Below, in pieces: positions 48,476 to 59,100 of a DNA stretch of 64,000 nt. Made by a program: the position numbers and the translations under genes. Source of the DNA: Progne subis subis (lineage: Eukaryota > Chordata > Aves > Passeriformes > Hirundinidae); contig JAKJHU010000065.1 in NCBI GenBank assembly GCA_022316685.1, forward strand, positions 4,024,322 to 4,088,321. Direction: 5' to 3'. Every line of letters starts with the position of its first letter. Positions within the stretch are counted from its first letter, which is position 1. The notes under the pieces were generated by a model. It made no database searches, was not told the origin of the DNA, and worked only from the letters and a program-made list of their open reading frames with translations.

Positions 48476-51400
48476 CGCCAGCCCGGACAGACGGACGGAC
48501 AGATGGACTGGCGCGAGGCTCGCGCTGCCTCCCCGCCAGGCCATCGTCCCCTTCCCTGGACACACGGCAGGCACGGGGCACGGGCAGGAGCTGGTTCCAG
48601 CGAACCCATCCCACTCGAGGCCCAAAAGCAGACCAGCCCCAGCCCGGAGCAGAGGCACACGGCACCGAGCGCCAGCCCTCACTGGAATTGCGCTTCCAGG
48701 GAAGCTCTCCTGCTGGAGACAATTCCACGGCTGCGCCCAAAGGAGCGCTGCTCACCTCTGGAGGGAAGGGCCTTAAAGGGCACCCTGGGAAATTCCTGCT
48801 TCTCATCTTCTCTTCTGGTGCGTTTTGTTCCAAATCTTTTAATGGACCGTTTAGACGAGGAAGCATCGAAACACGTGCTTAATGCTGCTCTTGGGAATAA
48901 AAAGCTTGCCTTGCTTGGGGCTCGAGTGAATCATGTTCCCAAAGCTGGGAATGTGCTGAACCCCTTGTTGGGTCTGAAGGAAACCAGCTCCAGGTTGGAA
49001 ATCTCCCAGTGCCCGTCCTCAGAGCACAGCCTGTTTGCCCAGGTCACTCACACAGAAGCGTGCAAAAACACTCATTTTTACACCGTGCTTTCCAAATCAA
49101 AATACAATGGCAGCATCTCAAAGAGGTTTTAGAGCTATAAGAAAAGCAATGTCTAGGAAACAGAGCCCAACATGACCCTGAAAGGCAGGAGGAAACGGCC
49201 AGGCTTCAGCTGGCTTCATTCATTTCAGAACACTGTGCAAAAGTGAAATCGAATTTCTGTGCAGAGTTACATTAAATAAAACCCATTGGTGCTTGCAAAC
49301 CTGGGGGCTGCATTCCTAGAGCAGCCTGCAGGAGTAACAACGGGGGGACCTGGAGAAGTAGAAATGCTGTCATTTCTGTTTTGCAGTAACACACACTGAA
49401 AATGGTACTTGAAAAATTAACTCCCAAAAACCGCCATGAGCTAAATTAACTCCAACATCAACACCTAGAGGTTACTGGCCCTGAGGGTGAGGATTTCACT
49501 GCTGTGACTGCCTGGTATTCTGCTGGGTTTTCCAAAGGAGCTGCAAGCCCCGAGCCCTGAACTCTGAGAGAAAGGAAAAAAAAGTAACTTTATCAGAGAA
49601 CCATCCCAATGACAAGAAACAGTTTAAAATTTATTATCTGCTGAACAACTACCCAGCATTGTTTTTCAAGGTGCTATCTTGCCAGAGGAACTGATTTCAT
49701 ATTAAAATATTGCAGTGATGTGGTTTTGGCTTTGTTACAAGTGAAGCCCATCGTTTAAATTGCACTTATTCCCAGAGTTACACAAAGATCAGATGTTTAT
49801 TAACAAGCTTCACTACTATTTGCAGCTCAAATTTAGAACCTTGAAAACAAAACCAACCCCTACATGCAGCATGGGAATTGAGGTTTTCCAAAGAAGGAAG
49901 AGAGGGAGCGTCGTGATGGCAGCAGCCAATTGTATATAACTCAGTTTGAAGACATTAAAGCTTCCAGATCTAAGTTTAATCCCCTGTGAGGCCGAGGTCC
50001 AGCCTGCTAATGTAATCTGAGAGCTGAAGTGTTTGAAAACATGTTCAACAACACGCTTGGACAAACTTGCTCTCCACCAGGAGCCCTCAGTGGTGTCCCT
50101 GGCCAGCAGCAGCTTTCCCTTTCTGCTTGTGTATCTGCACAGAAAGCCATGCTTGTGAGAGCCACAAATCCCTCGGCACTTTCACATCGGGTGAGAGGCT
50201 CCTTGATGACTGTGAGTGGAGCACTGGGAGTACCTGAGTCGGGCAAACTGCTCTGCTCTGGGTGAGCAAAATCCCAGCAAACAGCCCAGGGAGACACCCT
50301 GCACAATTCCCCAGGCCAGGACCCACCCAGGGACCACAAACATCCCAAGCATCCTCCCGTTTGAGATCACTCTGCTGAAAAACAACAGGAAACAAAGGCT
50401 GGTGAGTAAACCCAGGCTGGAGGTGTAATTTGTGTTTGAATCTCTCGTGTCCTTTTGCCGTCACTGTCCTCCAAAAGCAGCTCCCAGCAGCTCTGTGCAA
50501 GCGATGCAGCGGAGGATAAAAACCTCCCCAAGGTGAACACAGGATGAACACACCCCAGGCTGCCCACACTACACCGCATCCTAAGAGAGAGGCTTGCAGG
50601 AGCATCACATGAGCCTGTTCCTGTCGGTGAAGGTGGATTTAAGCACACTGTGACAGCTCCTGCTGGCACTCAGGGGTGGCTCAGGGACACACCCCACTCC
50701 ACTTTCGCCCTGGGTTTTAGGCCAAAGGTTTGTTTCTCGCTTTCCCCTCGGCAGCAGCCCCTACATGCCCAGCTCAGAGTGGGAGCTGGGGCATGCCTGC
50801 AGCTGGAGCAGCTCCCTGCATCCCACAGGCACAGGAGCCTGTTCCCCCTGGCACATCCACAGGCAGCAGGAGCCCAGCCTGCACTGCCAGGGCTCCTTTT
50901 TCACCTGCCATGACAAAGCCACTGGCTCCTGCAGCTCTCCAGAACCACCAGCATTGCCACTGCAGAACCCGCATCACTCCCACCCCATTCCAATACACCC
51001 ACTCCCGATCAATGAATATTCCCCTGCACGCCAGGGCTGCCCTGCTGATCAGCCAGCATTTCACAGAGGCAGCACATTGCAAGGTACTGTGGATCAATGA
51101 GCATCCCTCTTTTGTCTCCCAGGAAATGTACACAGTCACACACGCTGCTCAGTGCATTCACAGACTCACAATCCATAGGCTGCTCCCCTGTTATTCAGCA
51201 AAGCTGCATTTCTTGTCTTAATCCCATCACTCCTCAAAAGGAAAACGGACAGAGATATTTCAGATAAGCAGATTCAATGGCTTAAATGCTAGTGTGCTCT
51301 ATCAGCCTGTCAGAGGTTATGATGATTCTTTTAAAGACAGAAAACAACCTCGTTATCACTCCACATGCACAGTCAATGTTTCAGTGATCCTACTCCTCTG

Positions 51401-52551
51401 CAGGCTCAAGCCTACAGGCTGAAAGCAGGGTTGGAATTTTTTTAAAAGCATCATTGCTCTCTGGAAGCAGAGGCTTACAAACCTAAGTTAAATAACAGGC
51501 AATCAGCAAGCTAGCACAGAACCCAAACCCGAACCAGAGCTAGGTCAGCAGCTCTCTGGCCAAACAACAGAACGTGGGGGAAGTGGAGTGTGTGCTGGGA
51601 AAGGGATGGGCAACTGCAGAGCAGCTCCTCAGCTGAAAGGAAACAGGATTTTCCAGCTAACTGGCAGTTAAATTTATCAATTTACAGTAATAACAGTTTT
51701 CACTGCCCTGAATTTTGATACTAGGAGGAGCCAGCTGAAACCACAATGAAATGAGCACGGGATTTACACAATCCCAAATTTGCGGTGGAACACTTCAGGG
51801 TGCCTTTGCACTCAGGACAACTCGTGCAGCCTCAGTGCAAACCCAGAAATCAGGATGTGCAGCCCCAGATGCATCCGAAGGCTCTGGCTGCCCTCTGGAA
51901 GCAGCTGGATGCGTTTTGTTTGGAGGCCAACCACACCTGGAAAATGCTCTGCATTTATACGCATGCACACAGGGTGAAATTCTTTGGGAAAAGCCCTCAA
52001 AACACAAAGAACGTGGAAGGAAAATGTCAAAGTAAGCTTTAAACGAGTCTTCCTCAGTTTTGCTCAAAGACCATTTCATCATTTAACTTTTCCACCCTGG
52101 AGAATTCAGATGGAAGAAACGCCCGGCAGGAACCTGCACATCTGCAGCTCCGGTTTTGACCTCCACAGCCCCACATCTCCCACCCCAGGTTACAGACAAA
52201 GCATCTTACATGGACACTGACAAAGCTGCCTCCCTGACTATGGTCCCTGTGGGCTGTCTGCAGGGGGCTGAGTGCCTGAAAGACAGGTCCCGAAATGACA
52301 CTTGAAAGCCAAGCTCAGCATTCATTTGGCCTCATCTGGAACAAAGTCACAGACCTCCTGCTGCTCCACTACACACCTGAGCTTTGCCTCCCTTCGTGGC
52401 TCTTTGATCATCCTTTGGTCTTGGATGAAAAACATCTAATGAGTTGATAATGCCTATTTGTTGTTTTCAGCGTTACTGCTAAAAGCAGTGGCTGTTTCCT
52501 CACCTCAGCCCTGGCCATTTCCTTCCCCCCAGGCACTGGAGTCCTCCAGGC
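48476..52551. other. Unique non-coding sequence
   Basis: It begins with a short CpG-containing patch (48480-48700) and then ordinary unique sequence. No CR1 copy, exon or array recognised. Confidence 0.55.
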
Positions 52552-52836
52552 ACAGGAAAAGGGGATAAACACCCAGGGAATGGGGATAAACACCCAGGAA
52601 AGGGGGCTAAACACCCAGGGAATGGGGATAAACACCCAGTGAATGGGGATAAACAACCAGGAAAGGGGGATAAACACCCAGGAAAAGGGGATAAACACCC
52701 AGGAAAGGGGGATAAACACCCAGGGAATGGGGATAAACACCCAGGGAAAGGGGATAAACACCCAGGGAATGGGGATAAAACACTCAGGGAATGGGGATAA
52801 ACACCCAGGGAATGGGGATAAAACACCCAGGGAAGG
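52552..52836. repeat. 21-bp minisatellite, 13 units (array 1 of a related pair)
   Basis: Thirteen units of a motif containing GGGATAAACACCCAGGGAA, period mostly 21 bp. Because 21 is a multiple of three, frames stay open and give heptapeptide repeats (GINTQGM-like on plus, CLSPFPG-like on minus). I do not consider these coding. The same motif forms the array at 55034-55392. The ATAAACA in nearly every unit matches the forkhead-factor core. Confidence 0.97.
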
Positions 52837-53029
52837 GAGATCGACCCAAGGACAACTCCTGTCCACACCTCCCTTGGAATCCAGCATAAAATTAACCACA
52901 GGACTTTCAGCGAGCTCCCTCGAATCAAAAGAACCATTTGAAGAGATGACTGGATACTGAAGTCATGCAGAATGTGCTGGTGGGCTCCTGAAGAGCCCCA
53001 GGCACGTGGAGAGCACCTCAACCCCGGGC
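52837..53029. other. Unique non-coding sequence
   Basis: Short unique spacer between the 21-bp array and the possible LTR-like segment. Nothing recognised. Confidence 0.6.
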
Positions 53030-53645
53030 TGGATAGCTGAGAGTGGTGGGCACAAGTTGCATTTTATCTTCTTTTTGCCAGAGTTGGGATTAAATGCATG
53101 AGACGGTGTTTCCTGTTTATTGATAAACAAGAAATAAACAACTTCTCAGATGTTTATCAATTCTTATCTGTATCACAGTCTCACAGGTTGTGAGTTCCAC
53201 AGCACTTGGAGCTAGCAAACTAAAAATGGCCCCATCTCTCTCTCTGCAAGGCCTTTTAAGCACTAACTGTCCAGTTAAGAAATGACACCTGAATTATTGT
53301 TACTTTTAACCCAAGAACCAACGACCCCTGGCCCGCAATGCGGATTTTTCTACCCAATTACAAAATCCCACCCAGAGCATGAAGGAGAAGGTGAAAAAGA
53401 AGGACTAAACCTCCATCTTGCTTTATCTATCTATTACTGTATTCTAAACCCTCAAACTCTGAGTTTTGCACCCTGTGATGTCACACACTTCTATTTAACC
53501 CCACACCCACAATCCCAGTGCTGTCACTCCATTTTGGAAGAGTTTTCCACGGCCTCAGGTCAGTGCAGCGTTTGCTGGGGGGTCAGTGCCTGCGGGCACA
53601 GAAACCCCGAAATTCTCAGCGCCCGGGGTTCCAACAGGCACAGCT
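53030..53645 (+). mobile_element. Possible LTR-like or promoter-like segment
   Basis: The stretch is unlike its flanks. It has a CRE-like TGATGTCAC (about 53476), a TATA-like CTATTTAAC (53491-53499) about 30 bases before a CCCAGTGCTGTCACTCC stretch, and pyrimidine/purine texture reminiscent of avian retroviral LTRs. I found no AATAAA near the 3' side, no TG...CA ends, no primer-binding site and no target duplication, so this is a weak call. It could equally be a unique promoter. Confidence 0.25.
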
Positions 53646-54549
53646 GAGGGTCACCCTAACAAAGGATCAGGGTGGCTTTAATCAGACCACCAGGACCCCA
53701 AAAACAAACCCAAACAGACCCCAAACCAAAGCGGTTTGTCACGGCCGGGGATGGCAGAGACAGCTCCTGATTAATGACAGCTCCTTGGGTGACAGAGGAA
53801 GATGATCTGAGGAACATTTCCTGATCGAGATTAATTATCTCACCGCCCCAGCCCCTGGCAAAAGCGTGTCGTAAAGCAGCAATTACAACTAATTGAATCC
53901 TCCGTAAAAATGGATTTAATTGAAAGAGCAAGATGGATTTCAACGTTATCTCGTTTTCAGGTGTGCAATGCTCCAGTGACTGGCTTGGGGAAAAAAAAAA
54001 TTCTGAGGTGAATCAGATGTGACACACTTTCTTTAGGATAAAATGCTTACATTAACGGGTCATAAACTGGGTTGATTTTCTGCATTTGTTCTAGGAATGC
54101 ATCTGCCAAGGATCATTAAAGGCCAAAGAGCACACAAATAACATTAAAAAAGCTAAATATTTGGATGGGCATGGAGCAGGAAGCACTAGGAATTAGAAAG
54201 GGACATATTTTCATTATATTGTTTTGCACTTTTTCACTTGAGTATGGGAAGCAAACATAAATCAAAGGAAACAGCTTTTGGTTATTTGAAACTCCAGCTT
54301 CCCAGCTCGTTTAGCAAATCAAGATCATTATTTTCAAGTCTCAGGTCTGAAGGGAAAGCAGCAACACCTGCTTTTACAGAAACGACCGAGCTGAAGCATT
54401 AATGGCACATAAATAAAGGTGTTGCTGGGCACACAGAGGGGGTGTGGAAGCCTCCCACAGCAGCACCTTTATTTCACAGACACTTTAACACCAAACGTTT
54501 GCTCTGCACTTTGCTGAGGAGCCCAAAGGTGTGGGGTGAGGCAGCCTGG
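53646..54549. other. Unique non-coding sequence
   Basis: AT-rich unique sequence with a short A-run at 53990-54000. Nothing recognised. Confidence 0.6.
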
Positions 54550-54638
54550 CAAGGGAAGGTGCCCCTGCCCAGGGCACAGGAGGATTTTTAAGGTCCCTTC
54601 CAGCCCAACCCACGCCGTGACTCTGTTTCATTCCACAC
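54550..54638 (+). mobile_element. CR1 LINE 3' terminus, short remnant
   Basis: About 90 bp of plus-strand CR1 3' end: 'GGTGCCCCTGCCCAGGGCAC', then TTTAAGGTCCCTTCCAGCCC, 'AACCCACGCCGTGACTCTG' and TTTCATTCC. Heavily truncated. Confidence 0.8.
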
Positions 54639-55033
54639 CAGCTGTACAGCTGCTCCCCCCCTCTGACCCTGGAGCCTCCTGCTGCTCACACCAAAGCTCT
54701 GAGGAGTCCCTCCCATCCCCAAGAAGGTCCCCAGGGTCCCTCTGCGGGGTCAGTGACTGGACGTGTCCGGGTCAGGGGAGGGACCCGGGGCTGAGGCACA
54801 AAAGGTCAGCTCCAGACACGGCCAGAAAACCTCTCCCTGAACTCACTGCTGGCATTTCTCCTGGTGGATGCACTCGTGCAGCTCTGGCTCTCCTCATCCA
54901 TCCATTTGTGGCAGCTCTGCACAAGGAGTGATCCCTGATTCCAGTGAGGAACCGGACCCTGGAGCCCTGAGCTCCCTGCCAGCACCCTGGGCTCATTCTG
55001 AACCCCAGAGCCCTTCCCTCTGCCAGAAGGGTG
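54639..55033. other. Unique non-coding sequence
   Basis: Unique GC-rich spacer between a CR1 remnant and the second 21-bp array. Nothing recognised. Confidence 0.6.
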
Positions 55034-55392
55034 AGGGGATAAACACCCATAAAATGGGATAAAACACCCTGGGATTGGGATAAAACATCCAGGGAATGGG
55101 ATAAAACACCCATGGAATTGGGATAAAACACCTAGGGAATGGGATAAAACACCCTGGGATTGGAATAAAACACCCAGGGAATGGGATAAACACCCTAGGG
55201 AATGGGATAAACACCTAGGGAATGAGATAAAACACCTAGGGAATGAGATAAAACACCAAGGGAATGGGAATAAACACCCAGGGAATGGGAATAAACACCC
55301 AGGGAATGGGATAAAACACCCAGGGAATCGGGAATAAACACCCAGGGAAATGGGAATAAACACCCAGGGACTGGGAATAAACACCCAGGGAA
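55034..55392. repeat. 20-22-bp minisatellite, 17 units (array 2 of a related pair)
   Basis: Seventeen units on GGGATAAAACACCCAGGGAA, with variants CACCTAGG, CACCCTGG and GGAATAAACACC. Unit length is irregular (20-22 bp), so reading frames shift between units, which argues against coding. It is the same motif as at 52552-52836 but with a frequent extra A (ATAAAACA). It ends in an AT-rich tract (55391-55437). Confidence 0.97.
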
Positions 55393-55437
55393 TATATATA
55401 TCCATATATATCTCTATATATCCATAGATATCCTGTG
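55391..55437. repeat. AT-rich (ATATATC)n tract
   Basis: Short imperfect TATATATC/CATATATATCTC repeat directly abutting the minisatellite. Confidence 0.85.
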
Positions 55438-55789
55438 CCCAGCGTTTGCAGGGTGCAGAAGCACACGGAGCTGGTTTCCTCCCTCTGCAGCTCCACGGAC
55501 TGAGCCAGGCAGGAGCGATTTACCGGGAAAGCTTTGGGAAGGCTGCATTGGAGCTCCCTCTAGTCCCCACGCCAGGAAATAGTCAATTGTTGCAAAAAAA
55601 TTCCGCCTCGAAAGAATCCTGCCACCACCCGCCCGCAATCCTGCGATCCCGACAGCGAGAGCTCCCACAGATGTTGGGATGTGAATTTTTGGGGTCGGAT
55701 TTCCGGAGAGCTCCCCACTCCCTACCAGTATTCCAGGTGAAAAAGGAACTGGTGCTGCACATCAGGATGGTCCCATTTGGCAAACAAAT
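55438..55789. other. Unique non-coding sequence
   Basis: About 350 bp of unique sequence between two arrays. Nothing recognised. Confidence 0.6.
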
Positions 55790-56105
55790 ATCCCAGAAGA
55801 CAATAACTATTCCAGAATGCAATAACTATTCCAGAATGCAATAACGATTCCAGAATGCAATAATGATTCTAGAATGCAATAAATATTCCACAGTACAATA
55901 ACTATTCCAGAATGCAATAAATATTCCAGAATGCAAGAAATATTCCACAATACAATAACTATTCCAGAAAACAATAACCACTCCAGAATGCAGTAACGAT
56001 TCCAGAATGCAATAAATATTCCAGAATGCAATAAATATTCCACAATACAATAACTATTCCAGAATACAATGATTCCAGAATGTAATAAATATTCCAGAAT
56101 ACAAA
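55790..56105. repeat. 19-bp minisatellite with TTCCAGAA core, about 17 units
   Basis: The unit is AATAACTATTCCAGAATGC, mostly 19 bp. Eleven units have an exact TTCCAGAA. The others read TCCCAGAA, TTCTAGAA, TTCCACAG, TTCCACAA (twice) or CTCCAGAA. One interval near 56070 is shortened. TTCCAGAA fits the TTCnnGAA half of a heat-shock element, and the adjacent TGCAAT resembles a C/EBP half site. The repeat-derived frames (FWNSYCILE-like on minus) are not genes. Confidence 0.97.
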
Positions 56106-59100
56106 TGCCCCCCTTGCACAGCTGTGTTCCAGAGGGGGCTCAGCCTTTCCAAACTGGGAATTCCAAGCAGCCAAGCCCCCACCTCTTGCCAGTGACTGTG
56201 CCAGTGCTGCTCCACTCCCAGGGGTGGCATTGCCCAAGCAGGGAGCTGCCTCGGCCATAAATTCCTTTGTAATTCAAACTCCTCCTGAATCCTGAGCTGC
56301 CGGGAATGGGGGCAATCTCTGTTCCACACAGCTGCTGCCTTGGCTAAGGGAGCATCTTAAAACCATCTCAAAACCTTTAAAATCTTGACTGCAGCTGTGT
56401 TGAGATCTACACCCTGCTGCACTTCCTGGGGATTATTTCTTCTACATTACACAGTATTTTCTTTCAGCTAAGTTAAAATCTGCTTTGGGAGATGAATCTC
56501 TTCATTTATCTCAGTTAATCTGGTGTGGGTTTGTGGGTTTTTTTGGTTTTTTTTTTTTTTGCTCCATCTAGTGGTGCACAAAAATCCATCCTTTTCCAGC
56601 CCAGAGTGTCCACATGCTGCTCTGAGCTGATTTAGTGACTTTCCACTGTTGTTAACAGGAGAGAAAATAATGCAAGTGCAGGAAATACCAGCAAGGCAGT
56701 GGTTACTCTGCAGAGCTGCAGTCTCACCCACCTGTTTCAGGCAGAACCACCCAGGAACTGAATATGTTTGCAAAGAAGAACTCCAGACTGCAGAAGAAAA
56801 CCAAACCAGCCTGATCCTGAACAGTGCCTAAAGGTGCCCAAGGAGAAATTCCCCATCTGAACTCCCCCAAAGCAGCAGCTCTTTTTCAGCCCTCTGTGTT
56901 CATGGAAGGAGAAAATATAAAAAAAAAAAGAAGAAGAAAAAAAAAAAAAAAAAAAAAAAAAAAAGCCATTTCTGCTTTGCCTTTCCATCCCAAAATGCAC
57001 AATAAGACAGTCTTTACTCTCCGCAAAATTCACCCAGGAATGGGAACTTTTCTGCTGGCACCTTTCTCTGTTTTATAATGACATGCAGCATCTCAGGTCA
57101 TCTGCTTCTAACTCTGGTTAACCAAGGGAGCCCCTACCAGCCTCTGCTGCTCAGCCCAGGGATGCACAGCATGTTTTATTCAGCCAGCCATGACTTATTC
57201 AGAGAGGGAAATGTTTACTCCTGCATTTCTGGCTTCCACTGCACCAGGGAAGGTCAGCTCTGTGTATGCTCCTGAGGAGAAAATGCCACAATCCAGGGAG
57301 ACTACAGCTCCAAACTCAAACTGTTCCCAATCCCAGCAACCCCTAATGAGCCCTATTTCCCCTCCACTGGAAAATGACTGGATGGAAACACCCCATGCCA
57401 GCGTCCTAGGGACAGCCAGTGACGCTGGGCAGGCTTTGCCCTCCTTGTCTCCTGAGACTCGTCATTAGCTGCAGCCACTTCTGGGATAATCACCCGCCGC
57501 CTCTTCAGGCTGGGGGTTTAATTTGCGGGGTGAAATCAGTCGTGCTTCTCCTGCTTTCCTTCGCACAAATAGATAAAAGGTACTCATTGGAAGATTGGAC
57601 AAACCTTCCCCTCTGCACGGGGATAATTACAGTGCTCCAGAGTTCAGCTCACTGAGGAGAGAGTGGTAATCACTGTTTATGCCTGGGAGGGAGAGAAGCA
57701 AGTCAAAATATCAGAAATTCCTACTCTTTCTACCTTTGGGAAGCAGCTCTGAGAAACTCTATAATTATAGAGTGAAAGACCCAAATGGCGAGCAGTGTTC
57801 AAACATTTCCCTGCTTTGCCCTGCCCAGTAAACATCAGAGCACTTCCAGGGATATAATAAACAGCTGTCATCCGCTACACTGGTTTTTGTGTACATTATT
57901 TTGACATTTTACAGAGGGAACGAGCGTTCTTAATGTATATTGTGATCAGGAGTGATTAAGAAACGTGTGAAACCAAGAACATTCCATACCAAAGAACAGC
58001 AGCAGCCACAGAGCGTGAGCAGCAACGGTGCAGAAAAACTTGCAAAATCACGAAGGCAGGTCATTCTTGTGCCAGCAAATCCCTCCCCAGGCCTGGGACA
58101 CTGCAGTCACAGGCAAGGCAAGCACAAGGAAACATTTCACAGCAAGGACAGAGACAGTGGATCAAGCCTCATAGAAAAGCAAATAACCTGTACTCTGCTT
58201 TTAGAGAGACTCCTCTAAAGGGGAAAAAAGGGGGGGGAAAAAAAGTGCATTGGAAAGATGAGAGAGAGCCTCAAGCTGCCTTCACAGCTCTTCCCTCCTT
58301 GATCCTGGTGTTTCTCCTTTTATCCCATCCTCAGAGCCACGCACAAGTACAAATAAATACCAGCTTTTCACCCTACATCAAGGCACCTCTGCCTTCACTC
58401 GAGCCCCAGACAGCAATATTTTACCTCATCATAGCAACTACAGGTTTAAGAATCTTTTCCCCCCTCTCCAGTCCTTCTTTCCAACTAGTTTCAGGGCAGT
58501 AAATGCCACTGCACAGAAATTCTGTTCCCTGGTACATCTGCTTGCACTGGTTAAGTTTGGAAGACCCAAGCAGCAGAAATTCTCTGGGTTTTTTAAGTTA
58601 TTTCAGAGCCACAGGATGTGCCTGGAAAGGTGTCACCAACCAAGAGCCTTGTGGGCAGTGGGAACTGGGACAGCCATGGACACAATCTCATTTTTCCAGC
58701 TGCAGGCTCATTCCTTCAGGGACAGCCTGGCACACTGCTTTGAGAGAAAAGTTTCCATTGGTGAGGAAACAGAAGCACACGAGCAGCGCTCTGGTCCTGT
58801 GGTCGATCCAAGCGGCCAAGGAAAGGAGAAGACAGAGCTCAGAGCAGCTTGGGATGGAGGCAGACACGGAGAGAGGCTCTGCTGCCACCACAGAGATGTG
58901 CTGGCTCCTCAGAACCAGCTCCAGGGAAAGGAAGAAGGGTTCACCTCTGTGCTGTAACATCCACAGAGCGTGCTGGTGTTTGCCCAACCTCAAAACAAAC
59001 TTCCAACAGCCCTATGGAGACTCTCACAACAGCTGTGGGAGAGAGAAAACCCCCTCGGGCCGCGCCCTCCACACCCCACACACAGCAACAGAACTCACAC

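Noticed and set aside
46797..48866. 689-codon minus-strand frame, with 535-661-codon frames on both strands over the same array
   Set aside because: They exist only because the minisatellite unit lacks stop codons. All strands and frames are open, unit-length changes shift the frame, and flanking parts resemble no protein.
52408..53021. Minus-strand frames with PFPGCLS/WVFIP heptapeptides
   Set aside because: They come from the 21-bp repeat. The sister array at 55 kb has 20-22-bp units that break the frame, so no selection for coding is evident.
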